Below, in pieces: positions 25,373 through 33,209 of a stretch of DNA of 41,895 nucleotides. Position numbers and translations under genes: made by a program. The stretch spans positions 1 through 41,895 of the forward strand of contig CAYSVN010000002.1 in assembly GCA_964434585.1 (NCBI GenBank), read 5' to 3'. Source of the DNA: CAYSVN01 sp964434585. GTDB taxonomy: Bacteria; Patescibacteriota; Gracilibacteria; Peribacterales; Peribacteraceae. Below the pieces are notes generated by a model. The model was not told the DNA's origin, ran no database searches, and saw nothing but the letters and a program-made list of their open reading frames with translations. Position 1 is the first letter of the stretch. Each line of letters begins with the position of its first letter.

Positions 25373-25786
25373 ATGGGTTTTTCTGAATTTCGCCGAAGCC
25401 GCCGTGGCCGTATTTTATTAATTGTTTTACTACTATTAATTATTGGATTTATTGGTTACATGTGGGAGCGAACCCGTTGGATTATGATTGGTGCTGGTAT
25501 TGTGTTGATGACTGCTTTAGGACTCGAAGTTGCTAAGACAGATATTGACCTTGGTAAACTTGTAGAAACTGGCAGCTTGGCTGCTTCTAAGGTTGTGTAT
25601 GGTGATGACGGTACTATTAACGTTGGTGCCACGTGTGAGCAGGATGAGTTTAACTGTGATGATTTTAAAGATCACGCAGAAGCACAAAATGTATTTGATA
25701 GCTGTAATTGGACTGATAATGGTGACCCACATGGTTTAGATGGTAATAATGATGGTGTAGCCTGCCAGGCATTACTTGGTAGCTAG
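25373..25786 (+). CDS. Membrane-anchored Excalibur calcium-binding domain protein
   Basis: 137 residues. A basic N terminus (FRRSRRGR) leads into two hydrophobic helices (about 13-29 and 36-50). The C-terminal ~40 residues are an Excalibur domain: FNCDDFKDHAEAQNVFDSC, then DPHGLDGNNDGVACQ, with the DxDxDG-type loop and paired cysteines. Such domains are extracellular, often fused to nucleases or anchored. A TGTTATACT extended -10 box about 33 nt upstream implies a short 5' leader, unlike most genes here. A terminator follows. Confidence 0.85.
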   Translation: MGFSEFRRSRRGRILLIVLLLLIIGFIGYMWERTRWIMIGAGIVLMTALGLEVAKTDIDLGKLVETGSLAASKVVYGDDGTINVGATCEQDEFNCDDFKDHAEAQNVFDSCNWTDNGDPHGLDGNNDGVACQALLGS

Positions 25787-25810
25787 AACATCTTTTAATT
25801 TTGATTCAAG

Positions 25811-25836
25811 ACTCCTTGCTTGTCAGGGAGTTTTTT
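25811..25836 (+). terminator. Rho-independent terminator of the Excalibur gene
   Basis: ACTCC (25811-25815) pairs with GGAGT (25827-25831), loop of about 11 nt, followed by T's to 25836. Confidence 0.75.
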
Positions 25837-25869
25837 AATCATTAAACTATTTCTAATTTGCCTAAATTC

Positions 25870-25941
25870 ATGAAAAAAATTATGACACCACCGGGCAACA
25901 CTCCGCAGAGCATTATCTGCATTTCATTATTTATTTCTTAG
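25870..25941 (+). CDS. Possible 23-residue leader peptide
   Basis: ATG at 25870 opens a 23-codon frame (MKKIMTPPGNTPQSI...) whose stop TAG ends 2 bases before a strong terminator hairpin. Position and length are those of a leader peptide in transcription attenuation. There is no run of a single regulatory amino acid, which weakens the case. No homology claim. Confidence 0.25.
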   Translation: MKKIMTPPGNTPQSIICISLFIS

Positions 25942-25942
25942 T

Positions 25943-25968
25943 TAACGACCATTGGTCGTTATTTTTTT
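25943..25968 (+). terminator. Terminator or attenuator hairpin before the 182-residue protein gene
   Basis: Perfect 8-bp stem TAACGACC (25943-25950) / GGTCGTTA (25954-25961), loop ATT, followed by seven T's. It lies 14 nt before the ATG at 25982, too close to be only an upstream gene's terminator. Confidence 0.75.
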
Positions 25969-25981
25969 ACCTAAAATTATT

Positions 25982-26530
25982 ATGCCTCCTTCTTCTACTC
26001 CTTCTCAAGCTGTCACTTCTGAAGTCGATTTTAATCTTACCCCTTCCTCTGTTGATGAGGCAGTGGTCGACGCAAGTCTAGAAGATACCTCTGGTGATTT
26101 AGATACAGGTATGGATACTATAATGGAAGAATTTGAAACTGAAGTAACTGAAAGACAAACTCTTATTCGATCGGAAATTCATAAACTGGCTCAAGAGTTA
26201 TATGTTGAAGGTGATTATGGATACTGTCGTGGTGATATGCAGGCAAGATTAAGAAAATTTGTCGAAACCAACAACGTGGAAAGTAATGAAATTGCGAGAG
26301 AGATTCTGGCAATAAAAGATGATCTTGTTTTAAAAAGCTACGATGTTTTATATTGGTTTGAAACATTTGCTTACTCAGATTTAAGAGAGGAACTTCAAGA
26401 TGAAATTGGAAAGCTTAAGTCTAAAGCTATGGATGAATTTGCAGAAGATGGGTACTCTGAGGACTTCTATCATCAGCGACGGTTCCTAAATCAGCAAAGA
26501 TCTATTGCAGAAATAATGCAGAGTAAATAA
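25982..26530 (+). CDS. Acidic soluble protein of unknown function
   Basis: 182 residues from the ATG at 25982; an upstream TTG would start inside the terminator hairpin. The first ~60 residues are Ser/Thr/Pro/Glu/Asp-rich and probably disordered; residues ~60-180 are charged and helical (ETEVTERQTLIRSEIHKLAQ ... YHQRRFLNQQRSIAEIM). No membrane segment or recognised family. It is convergent with the MacB-like permease gene with no gap between the two stops. Confidence 0.6.
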   Translation: MPPSSTPSQAVTSEVDFNLTPSSVDEAVVDASLEDTSGDLDTGMDTIMEEFETEVTERQTLIRSEIHKLAQELYVEGDYGYCRGDMQARLRKFVETNNVESNEIAREILAIKDDLVLKSYDVLYWFETFAYSDLREELQDEIGKLKSKAMDEFAEDGYSEDFYHQRRFLNQQRSIAEIMQSK

Positions 26531-27754
26531 CTACTCGTATCTTAAAGCAGCCATGGGTTCAATTTCCGCAGCTTGACGAGCCGGAGCCAAGCCAAAGAAT
26601 GTCCCAATTGCTACTGCTACAATTAGTGCAACAACAATTGCAAGAGGGGATATAGCAAACACGTAGGTTGGTAAAATGCCAACAAGTATGGCGGCAATAA
26701 TCCAAGCGAAAAATATTCCGCCAAGAATTCCTATCACACTACCAAGTAGTGTTATTACAATGGCTTCTATCATAAATTGGCGTAGAACATCTTTACGTTT
26801 TGCACCTAGTGCTTTGCGCAGGCCTATTTCTCGGGTTCGCTCTTGTACAGAAACATACATAATATTCATAATTCCAATACCACCTACCACCAAAGAAATA
26901 CTGGCAATAATGGTAATAAACATGGTTAAACCAAGCGAAACACCGCTTAATATTCCCATGGCTTGGGCCGAGGTTCGAACGTCAAAATCATCTTTTTCCT
27001 CATCGTTTTCGGGGTTATCTATTTGGTGACGCTCACGTATTAAGGAAATAACATCATCCTTGGCAACATCAAAATTATCAACTGCCTGGAACGTAGCATA
27101 ATCCATATATTTTTGCCCTGTAATACTACGGGCAGTATTAAATGGTACGTACATTCTGGTGTCTGCATTTTGGAAAAATTGTGAGCCAATGGGGTTCACA
27201 ACTCCAATAACTGTAAACGGATTACTACCAACACGTATTTTTTGATTCAATGGGTTCTTATTACCAAATAAATCGATAGCCACATCTGGTCCAATGGCTA
27301 CAACACGGCTTCTTGCTTGTTCATCGCGCTCATCGGGCATGCGGCCAATAGCAGCGCTTATACTTTGGTTCATGTAAAATGTTGGCCTAGTGCCAAATAC
27401 CTGGCCTTTTGTTGTTTCTTCTCCTTTGGAAACTGGTTCACGCACAAAAATAACAGGAGCAATAGCGTCGATAGTACTTAGTTTTTCTAATGCTTTTAAA
27501 TCTTCTAGCGTTAAGCTTTGCTGACCTGTTCCTACTCCGCCTTGCTCGGGTCCGCCACCAGGGAAAATAGCCATAGTAGAGCTTCCTAGGCTGCTTATTT
27601 GCCCTAGGAGTACTTCTTGCATACCGGCACCAACCGCGGTCATTAATACTACCGAGCCAACACCAATAATAATACCAAGCATGGTAAGGACGCTACGAAA
27701 ACCATTTTGGCGTAAGCTGCGGAAAGCCGATGCAATAATGTCTGACCAGAGCAT
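26531..27754 (-). CDS. ABC transporter permease, MacB/FtsX family
   Basis: 407 residues. N-terminal membrane helix (VLTMLGIIIGVGSVVLMTAV), an extracytoplasmic MacB_PCD-type domain (about residues 45-270), then three FtsX helices with the conserved GGIGIMNIMYVSVQERTREIGLRKALGAKRKDVLRQF segment and a final FFGLAPARQAAEIEPMAALRYE tail, which is highly typical. It would transport lipoprotein, peptide or drug substrates or act as a mechanotransmission unit. The cognate ATPase is not adjacent; the adaptor at 9555 is a plausible partner. Leaderless promoter: TATAAT, 6 nt, ATG. Confidence 0.9.
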   Translation of the reverse strand: MLWSDIIASAFRSLRQNGFRSVLTMLGIIIGVGSVVLMTAVGAGMQEVLLGQISSLGSSTMAIFPGGGPEQGGVGTGQQSLTLEDLKALEKLSTIDAIAPVIFVREPVSKGEETTKGQVFGTRPTFYMNQSISAAIGRMPDERDEQARSRVVAIGPDVAIDLFGNKNPLNQKIRVGSNPFTVIGVVNPIGSQFFQNADTRMYVPFNTARSITGQKYMDYATFQAVDNFDVAKDDVISLIRERHQIDNPENDEEKDDFDVRTSAQAMGILSGVSLGLTMFITIIASISLVVGGIGIMNIMYVSVQERTREIGLRKALGAKRKDVLRQFMIEAIVITLLGSVIGILGGIFFAWIIAAILVGILPTYVFAISPLAIVVALIVAVAIGTFFGLAPARQAAEIEPMAALRYE

Positions 27755-27760
27755 GGAGCT

Positions 27761-27766
27761 ATTATA
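27761..27766 (-). promoter_or_regulatory. -10 box, leaderless promoter of the MacB-like permease gene
   Basis: Minus strand CGCTATAAT, then AGCTCC (6 nt) and ATG at 27754. Confidence 0.65.
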
Positions 27767-27801
27767 GCGAGTGGTGGAGACATGTGTAAGGCTCTCTTTT
27801 T

Positions 27802-27874
27802 AGTTTAGGATGTTAGGATTTAGAAATTAGTTTTGATAGCCATCAACTAATTCCTGTATCCTTAATCCTAAATC
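27802..27874. repeat. Solo TTAGGAT-type inverted repeat hairpin
   Basis: Left arm 27802-27837 and right arm 27841-27874 are near reverse complements (TTTAGGAT..AAATTAGTT against AACTAATT..ATCCTAAA), with a tip TTGAT-AGCC-ATCAA. The arm motifs resemble those flanking the S23 gene at 11298-11705 but without a gene inside. It ends 2 nt before the -10 box of the next gene. Confidence 0.65.
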
Positions 27875-27876
27875 TG

Positions 27877-27882
27877 TATACT
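27877..27882 (+). promoter_or_regulatory. -10 box, leaderless promoter of the PilN-like gene
   Basis: TATACT, 6 nt (GTTACT), then ATG at 27889. It directly abuts the solo hairpin. Confidence 0.6.
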
Positions 27883-27888
27883 GTTACT

Positions 27889-28440
27889 ATGCCTCGCCAT
27901 GTAAAACTTCGGCATTTAAGCCTTCTATTTTCGGGAAGTTTATTTAGCTTGCTTTTGCTTTCTTGGACATTGCTTACACCGCAGTTAGTACAGCGTGAAC
28001 TGGGAATGACTAGAGCCGATTTATTATACAAAAGCCAAGATTTACCAGTGATTGCCAGCGCGTTAGAGCAAATGCGCGTAGAAAGAAATGAAGATATAGA
28101 TCCCAGTCCATTACCAATATTTAGAGCGTTAGCACTAAAACGGCAACAGGAAGGAGGTAGTCTTAAAACTCTTGCAAGTATAGCTAGTGTCGTTAAAAAA
28201 TTTAATGCCGATACAGACGCTTATGTTGCGTTAGAACAAATTTCTTTTAAAGATAATGGATACCAATTAACTGGGGAGATTCAAAATGCCGATTTACAGG
28301 GCGCAACGGTTTTAGCTGAACTAATGAGTATTTTTGAAAGCCACAATGCATTACAAGTGGTTCGCTATCCTGCCTTTAAGCGTGCGATGCGAGATGGCGC
28401 GCTTGTAACTCCATTTACAACTACACTGCAGCATGATTAA
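27889..28440 (+). CDS. Single-pass membrane protein, PilN-like
   Basis: 183 residues. A short basic cytoplasmic tail (MPRHVKLRHL), one membrane helix (about 12-30), then an extracytoplasmic part. Its C-terminal half has a ferredoxin-like pattern found in PilN/GspL-type assembly proteins: AYVALEQISFKDNGYQLTGEI, a helix ATVLAELMSIFESH, and the final strand DGALVTPFTTTL. PilN would link the cytoplasmic and periplasmic parts of a type IV pilus. The match is by pattern only. The stop overlaps the next start by 8 nt, indicating coupled translation. Confidence 0.55.
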   Translation: MPRHVKLRHLSLLFSGSLFSLLLLSWTLLTPQLVQRELGMTRADLLYKSQDLPVIASALEQMRVERNEDIDPSPLPIFRALALKRQQEGGSLKTLASIASVVKKFNADTDAYVALEQISFKDNGYQLTGEIQNADLQGATVLAELMSIFESHNALQVVRYPAFKRAMRDGALVTPFTTTLQHD

Positions 28441-29272
28441 AAATCTCATTCGCATCGGTTATTTTTTATCTGTTATTTTACTACTAACAGCTTCTATTTA
28501 CCTTATTGTACAACACCGTTCGGTTTTGCAGGCTGCATCGCTATTTTCTGGCGTGGCTTCCCACTACGACCGAATAGAAAATGAAGTATCACTTTTAGGT
28601 GATCAACGTGATCAGTCTCATTTTCTAAAAAGCCAGCAGCGCAGCATTCGCTTAGAACAATTGGAAGCCTATGTTATACCTCATACTGTATTATTCGAAC
28701 GTCTTAATAAATTTATAAGCATTATTGAAAAAGCCTTACAACAACAAGATATTGATAGCGTTTTATCTATACAACAATTACAAGATTCTAGTGCCGTGCG
28801 TTATAATGACACTACTATTACTACGCATGATATTACTGTAAGCATGAAGGTTAATCGCAATAGTATATTGCGTCTTTTTACCATGCTTAATACCAGTGGC
28901 ATGTTAACATTGTACGATGCATTTACGCCTACAGAGCGCCAAGAATTACTAGAGGTAGTGCTAAATGAAGATCCAGGATCCTTACAAGCTCTTGAGACAT
29001 TTTTTGCTTCCTCGTTACTTGATTACAGTGCGGCTCCAGAGAAGCATATTGAACAATTACTTGTATTTATTGCCTCAGAAAATAATGTTTTTGTTGTTCA
29101 AGATATTCTTAGGGCTTCGCAATTACAAATGATGGCTACCTTCTTAAAACAGGCTTCAGTAGATTTGCGCCCAATATGGCCAGCACCATTGCTAGAGGTT
29201 CAATCTGCTACATTTATAGAGCAGGGAGATTATTTAGAAGGAATACTATTACTACAAACATTTACACAGTAA
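28433..29272 (+). CDS. Single-pass membrane protein, PilO-like partner
   Basis: 279 residues. One N-terminal membrane helix (IGYFLSVILLLTASIYLIV, about 7-26), a coiled-coil stretch (about 45-110), a small alpha/beta part (YNDTTITTHDITVSMKVNRN) and a helical C-terminal half. The position straight after a PilN-like gene and the topology suggest PilO or a related scaffold, but it is longer than usual and its C-terminal 120 residues are unassigned. A pilus role is inference from context. Confidence 0.5.
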   Translation: MIKNLIRIGYFLSVILLLTASIYLIVQHRSVLQAASLFSGVASHYDRIENEVSLLGDQRDQSHFLKSQQRSIRLEQLEAYVIPHTVLFERLNKFISIIEKALQQQDIDSVLSIQQLQDSSAVRYNDTTITTHDITVSMKVNRNSILRLFTMLNTSGMLTLYDAFTPTERQELLEVVLNEDPGSLQALETFFASSLLDYSAAPEKHIEQLLVFIASENNVFVVQDILRASQLQMMATFLKQASVDLRPIWPAPLLEVQSATFIEQGDYLEGILLLQTFTQ

Positions 29273-29364
29273 TGTTTTAGTTATTATTATTTGTAATTTA
29301 ATATAAAAAAACTATAGATAGCCCTAGTAAAATTAGCTTAGATCTGCTATAATAAGTAGATTTA

Positions 29365-30345
29365 ATGCATATAAACACACATCAAATTGTACGTTTTGCC
29401 GTACTGACATGGCTACTAATACCCGCGCTTGTTATGGCTGCGGGCCAAAGTGCTAACTTTAGCCTTAATGGCCAGTTAGAAAACAGTAAAAATGGTGTAT
29501 CACCAAGCTTTGATATGGAGATTCAAAATGAACCATGGAAAGTTGGTGGTGAAAGTCCTAGCTTCCAAATTATTAATAATAGCCACTTTGTGGCTAGTTC
29601 TTCATCAAGCTCTTCGAGCAGCTCTTCTGCTCCTGGTGTTATTCTAGGAACAGGCGGTGGCGATGGTGGCTCTGGCGGCTGTCGTACTAACGACACTTGT
29701 CCAGATGATGGCGGTACCGATGGTGATACTGCTGTTATTGGTGATAGTAGTGGGGTCGATGCTGGTGGCATTGGTGGTGATGACAGTGGAAACACCGGAG
29801 GAACTATTGGTGACACTGGTGGTGATGATAATGGTGATATTGGAGGTGTTGATGGGGCAATTGAAAATGCTGGTGATGATGGAAGCTTTTTCCCTGCTCC
29901 TACTGTTGAGCCATTTGTGCCTGTTATTATTATTGATAATGCTTCAGAAATTTCTAATCAATTTAATTATTTTGGCTATGGGTCTGAAGCAGAACTACGC
30001 AACGCTTATGTGTTAGCAGCTAGTGCTATGAATTGTGGCCCTGCTCCTGAACATCGTCAATGTACTCATCAAAATGTTTGTAAAGAACTCCTAGATGAAT
30101 ACGCTCCGGCTTGCAGCGATGTGGCCATTTGTGTCCTTGACCATGATTGTACTGCTTCTTTACAGGCTAATGATGAAGCTTTTAACAGATGGCTTGCTCA
30201 TCAGCGTACAACATTCCATGCTAGCGCTTCACAAGAATTTGTTCGTTACTATATTGGTACAGCTTTCTCATTACTTGTGTTTATGCTTGCGCTTTATGCT
30301 TTATTTTTTACTCACCGTAAATTAACTCAGTCCTCTTTACTATAA
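29365..30345 (+). CDS. Secreted Ser- and Gly/Asp-rich surface protein with C-terminal anchor
   Basis: 326 residues. Signal peptide (FAVLTWLLIPALVMAAG), a short folded part, an uninterrupted Ser run (about residues 78-88), a long Gly/Asp-rich segment (about 94-170), a Cys-containing domain (CGPAPEHRQC, C.., C..) and a C-terminal hydrophobic helix (FSLLVFMLALYALFF) with a basic tail HRK. That ending resembles a sortase sorting signal, but no LPxTG-like motif precedes it. TATAAT lies 11 nt before the ATG. The stop overlaps the next start, making an operon with the following two surface genes. Confidence 0.7.
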   Translation: MHINTHQIVRFAVLTWLLIPALVMAAGQSANFSLNGQLENSKNGVSPSFDMEIQNEPWKVGGESPSFQIINNSHFVASSSSSSSSSSSAPGVILGTGGGDGGSGGCRTNDTCPDDGGTDGDTAVIGDSSGVDAGGIGGDDSGNTGGTIGDTGGDDNGDIGGVDGAIENAGDDGSFFPAPTVEPFVPVIIIDNASEISNQFNYFGYGSEAELRNAYVLAASAMNCGPAPEHRQCTHQNVCKELLDEYAPACSDVAICVLDHDCTASLQANDEAFNRWLAHQRTTFHASASQEFVRYYIGTAFSLLVFMLALYALFFTHRKLTQSSLL

Positions 30346-31634
30346 TGTTCTATCTTCAAACCTTATCGCGATTTTTATTTCTAATGGTGTTACTGCTTAT
30401 TCCGGTACTTTCTGTTCAGGCACAAAATGATGTCCCTAATACCTATATGTATAATGGACACTTGCTAGACCCTGCTGGAAATCCTATTACAGCACCCATT
30501 GATTTACGGTTCAGCTTTTGGACTAACACCGATTACGTTCCTACTGATACATTGCCAAGTGGCGGTGTTAATACTGGTGCTCTCGATTATGCAGGCTGGA
30601 TAGAAGTTCATACCATTACGACAAATGCTGATGGGTACTTTTCTGTCATTCTTGGCGAAACTGTGCCGTTGCCATCATTTGCCTTTACTTCTGTTGGAAC
30701 AAGTACATTGCAAAGCCTATACCTACAGGTTGATGCTAAAATGAATGGTGATCCATTAACGAGCTATGAATTATTAGATTGTGATATTACCGTTCCTACA
30801 CGTGACCGTTCTCCAATTTTATCCGTACCGTTTGCACATAATGCTAGTTTTCTTAACGGTGCTAGTGTTGGCGTAACAGAAGGTGATATTGCCTTACTTG
30901 GTACGGATGGTGTCTTTAATATTGTTCATGTGCCATGGGGTACAAACTACGATAGTTTTACATTAGATGCTGATGGTACTGCTGGAACAGGGGATAGTAT
31001 TGAGTTAGTATTTGGCTCTATTGCTAATATTTTAAGTTTTGATATTGATAACGATTGGTTTAATTTTAATAATGATGTAAATATTGATGGTGATTTAACT
31101 GTAACCGGTTTAATTAATGGTGTTGATGTTACAACACTCTTTACAGCTAATGCTTTAACGGGTTCTCATTTAGAAGTTTACACTCCGCATTATAGTGATG
31201 TTTCTTATACCGATGATGGTACCAACAATGTTGGCCAATTGCTTTTGGAACATGATATTGCTGAAGGAAATTTTTACCGCTGGCGCAGCACGCGGACTAC
31301 GTTGCAAGATTACACTATTACAATGGAGCATACTCTGCCGCTTAATTTTCTAGGCTGGGACGATAGTAGTCCATTTGAGGTTCGCTACCGTACCAGTGAT
31401 ACTGCCGTTAATTCTGCCTTAGATATTGAGCTTTATGATACCTCTGGAACACTTGTTGGTTCAGCGCTTGGACTTAGTAGCTCAGGAACTTGGGACACTG
31501 CTACATTTATACCAGTTGGCACTTGGAATCCAGGCGAAAAATTAAAAGTAGTATATACCCCGTATGCACTTACGGGTCATAATGTTGATGTTGGCGATAC
31601 TCGTTTAATGTATACCGTTATTAATAGTACGTAA
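30345..31634 (+). CDS. Secreted surface protein, beta-rich
   Basis: 429 residues. Signal peptide (FLFLMVLLLIPVLSVQAQ). Then a region with the PNTYMYNGHLLDPAGNPITAP..LRFSFW and YFSVILGE pattern that recurs in trimeric-autotransporter-like and tail-fibre-type structural proteins, a central low-complexity beta segment (DGDLTVTGLINGVDV) and a C-terminal jelly-roll-like part (YRTSDTAVNSALDIELYDTSG). The middle contains the common 'dgDltVtG.. ' unit of tail-spike/collagen-like fibres. No membrane anchor. It is the middle gene of a three-gene surface operon. Function inferred as adhesin or structural. Confidence 0.65.
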   Translation: MFYLQTLSRFLFLMVLLLIPVLSVQAQNDVPNTYMYNGHLLDPAGNPITAPIDLRFSFWTNTDYVPTDTLPSGGVNTGALDYAGWIEVHTITTNADGYFSVILGETVPLPSFAFTSVGTSTLQSLYLQVDAKMNGDPLTSYELLDCDITVPTRDRSPILSVPFAHNASFLNGASVGVTEGDIALLGTDGVFNIVHVPWGTNYDSFTLDADGTAGTGDSIELVFGSIANILSFDIDNDWFNFNNDVNIDGDLTVTGLINGVDVTTLFTANALTGSHLEVYTPHYSDVSYTDDGTNNVGQLLLEHDIAEGNFYRWRSTRTTLQDYTITMEHTLPLNFLGWDDSSPFEVRYRTSDTAVNSALDIELYDTSGTLVGSALGLSSSGTWDTATFIPVGTWNPGEKLKVVYTPYALTGHNVDVGDTRLMYTVINST

Positions 31635-31635
31635 C

Positions 31636-32754
31636 ATGCATTCACGCTATCAAAAAGTAATGGCTTTAATTGTTACAGCTATTTTGCTGGTATTTTCTGG
31701 CATTATTGTTAAGCAAGAATTAGCCGCATCGTTACTCGATATTAAAGGAACCCCTTACCATACTTCGTTTTCTTACCTTTTAAGTCGTGGTATTATTGAT
31801 GGTTATCCTGATAAAACAGGACGACCTTATGGATATATTAATAGAGCAGAAGTGGTAAAAGTATTGGTAAATGCTCGTGAAGACTTACGCTTAAAGTTGC
31901 CAGAAATTGAAGCTGGATTACCACAGTTTCCGTTGTTTGTGGATACCCAACAAGACCAATGGTATGCTCCACATTTAGAGCTTGGTTTTAAAGAACAGCT
32001 TGTTACTGGTTACCCAGATGGTAGTTTTAGACCAGGCCAACTCGTGCGTGTAGAAGAGGCGGTCGCACTATTAACAAGAGCATTTAAACTACATGAAACA
32101 CGTAACGATGTTGTAGATTCTGCTTATATAGAAAACCAACCTAACCAATGGTTTACATTACCAATTAATGCGGCGGTGGCTCGTAATCTTATTCAACATA
32201 AGTCTAACCTACGTTTAGGTACGGCTATGACACGTGGCCAATTTTTCGATATGTTATACCGTTTACATCTTATCCAAAATACAGACCAAGCTATGTACCA
32301 GGGCCCAGAACCATTTGAGGAACTACCAGATTTACCAGATGCTCCAGCAGTTGAAAATATTGCTATTAGTATAGAGCAGCCTAATACCTCTAGCCCGATT
32401 GCAGTTGAATATGGTGGTGACACTGAAGTTGCGACTGAAATTGCTGCTCCACCTCCACCTCCACCTCCACCGCCTGCGCCTCCAGTTAATACTACTATTA
32501 ATACTGGTCAAAACACTGGTGGTAGCACAGTATCTGCCAATAATAATGGTGGCGGCACTACGACCACAGTTAACAATAATGGCGGTAGCACTATTAACTC
32601 TAACAATAATGGTGGTGGCACTACTGTTAATGCTGGTTCTTCTAACAATGGTGGTACTATTAATGCTGGCTCTAATCCATTATTTTTGATCCAAATTTAC
32701 CGATTGAATATGTCGATAGTCATCCAGAAAAATCGTTTTTACCTTATGCTATGA
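31636..32754 (+). CDS. SLH-domain protein, N-terminal part of a frameshifted SLH-sortase
   Basis: 372 residues as read. Signal/anchor helix (ALIVTAILLVFSGIIVKQELA), three SLH modules (about residues 33-215: FSYLLSRGIIDGYPDKTG, LELGFKEQLVTGYPDGSFRPG, INAAVARNLIQ..TRGQFFDM), a Pro run (about 272-283) and tandem NNNGG(G/S)T repeats to about residue 350. After NP at 32674-32679 the frame changes to a nonsense tail (LFLIQIYRLN...). One extra T in the T-run at 32683-32687, or a -1 ribosomal shift there, would join it to the sortase frame and give a 511-residue protein. Confidence 0.8.
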   Translation: MHSRYQKVMALIVTAILLVFSGIIVKQELAASLLDIKGTPYHTSFSYLLSRGIIDGYPDKTGRPYGYINRAEVVKVLVNAREDLRLKLPEIEAGLPQFPLFVDTQQDQWYAPHLELGFKEQLVTGYPDGSFRPGQLVRVEEAVALLTRAFKLHETRNDVVDSAYIENQPNQWFTLPINAAVARNLIQHKSNLRLGTAMTRGQFFDMLYRLHLIQNTDQAMYQGPEPFEELPDLPDAPAVENIAISIEQPNTSSPIAVEYGGDTEVATEIAAPPPPPPPPPAPPVNTTINTGQNTGGSTVSANNNGGGTTTTVNNNGGSTINSNNNGGGTTVNAGSSNNGGTINAGSNPLFLIQIYRLNMSIVIQKNRFYLML

Positions 32755-33170
32755 ACTTACCTACCATCGGTATTCGTAATGTTCCTATTTTAAAACCGAG
32801 CAATGTTACGAGTCGTGCAGGGTTAGAGGCTGTGCTAGATAAGGGTATTGGAAATATTATGAACCAGCCCGGTGGTGGTGGTAATGAGTTTTACTACGGC
32901 CATAGTAGTAGCTATGTCGATACATTGTATTCCCGTATTTTCCGGGCAATTTCTGGCATGAACCCAGGTGATAAATTCTACATTACATATAAAGGTATTG
33001 TGTTTGAGTACCAAGTTGATCGCCATGAAATTATTGCAGCAGCAGATACAAGTGTTTACCGTGATTCTGGTATTGCTAGAGCAGTGCTTTACACCTGCCA
33101 CCCACCTGGAGGATTTTCGCACCGGTATGTTATTTTTGGCACACCGGTTAAAGCGTACGTTATTAAGTAA
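32751..33170 (+). CDS. Sortase domain, C-terminal part of a frameshifted SLH-sortase
   Basis: 139 residues as an isolated frame, but the coding sequence continues upstream without stop to about 32683 (FDPNLPIEYVDSHPEKSF), showing that the ATG at 32751 is internal. The sortase core is plain: YYGHSSSY with the catalytic His, GDKFYITYKGIVFEYQV, and LYTCHPPGG with the catalytic Cys, followed by the Arg of HRYVIFG. Sortases cleave sorting signals and attach or polymerise surface proteins. Fusion to SLH modules would hold the enzyme at the S-layer. If not joined by frameshifting the domain would lack secretion signals and its first strand. Confidence 0.8.
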   Translation: MNLPTIGIRNVPILKPSNVTSRAGLEAVLDKGIGNIMNQPGGGGNEFYYGHSSSYVDTLYSRIFRAISGMNPGDKFYITYKGIVFEYQVDRHEIIAAADTSVYRDSGIARAVLYTCHPPGGFSHRYVIFGTPVKAYVIK

Positions 33171-33197
33171 GAACTACTAATAATGTGTTAGTTAACG

Positions 33198-33203
33198 TAT
33201 ACT
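33198..33203 (+). promoter_or_regulatory. -10 box, leaderless promoter of paralogue 5
   Basis: TATACT, 6 nt (TATTCT), then ATG at 33210. This is the same arrangement as paralogue 3 at 3298. Confidence 0.6.
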
Positions 33204-33209
33204 TATTCT

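Noticed and set aside
29657..30016. Overlapping hydrophobic frames inside the Gly/Asp-rich gene
   Set aside because: These are out-of-frame readings of GGT/GAT repeats and have no independent signals.
32399..32689. Leucine-rich frame overlapping the SLH-sortase repeat region
   Set aside because: It is a shadow frame of the Pro and NNNGG repeats.
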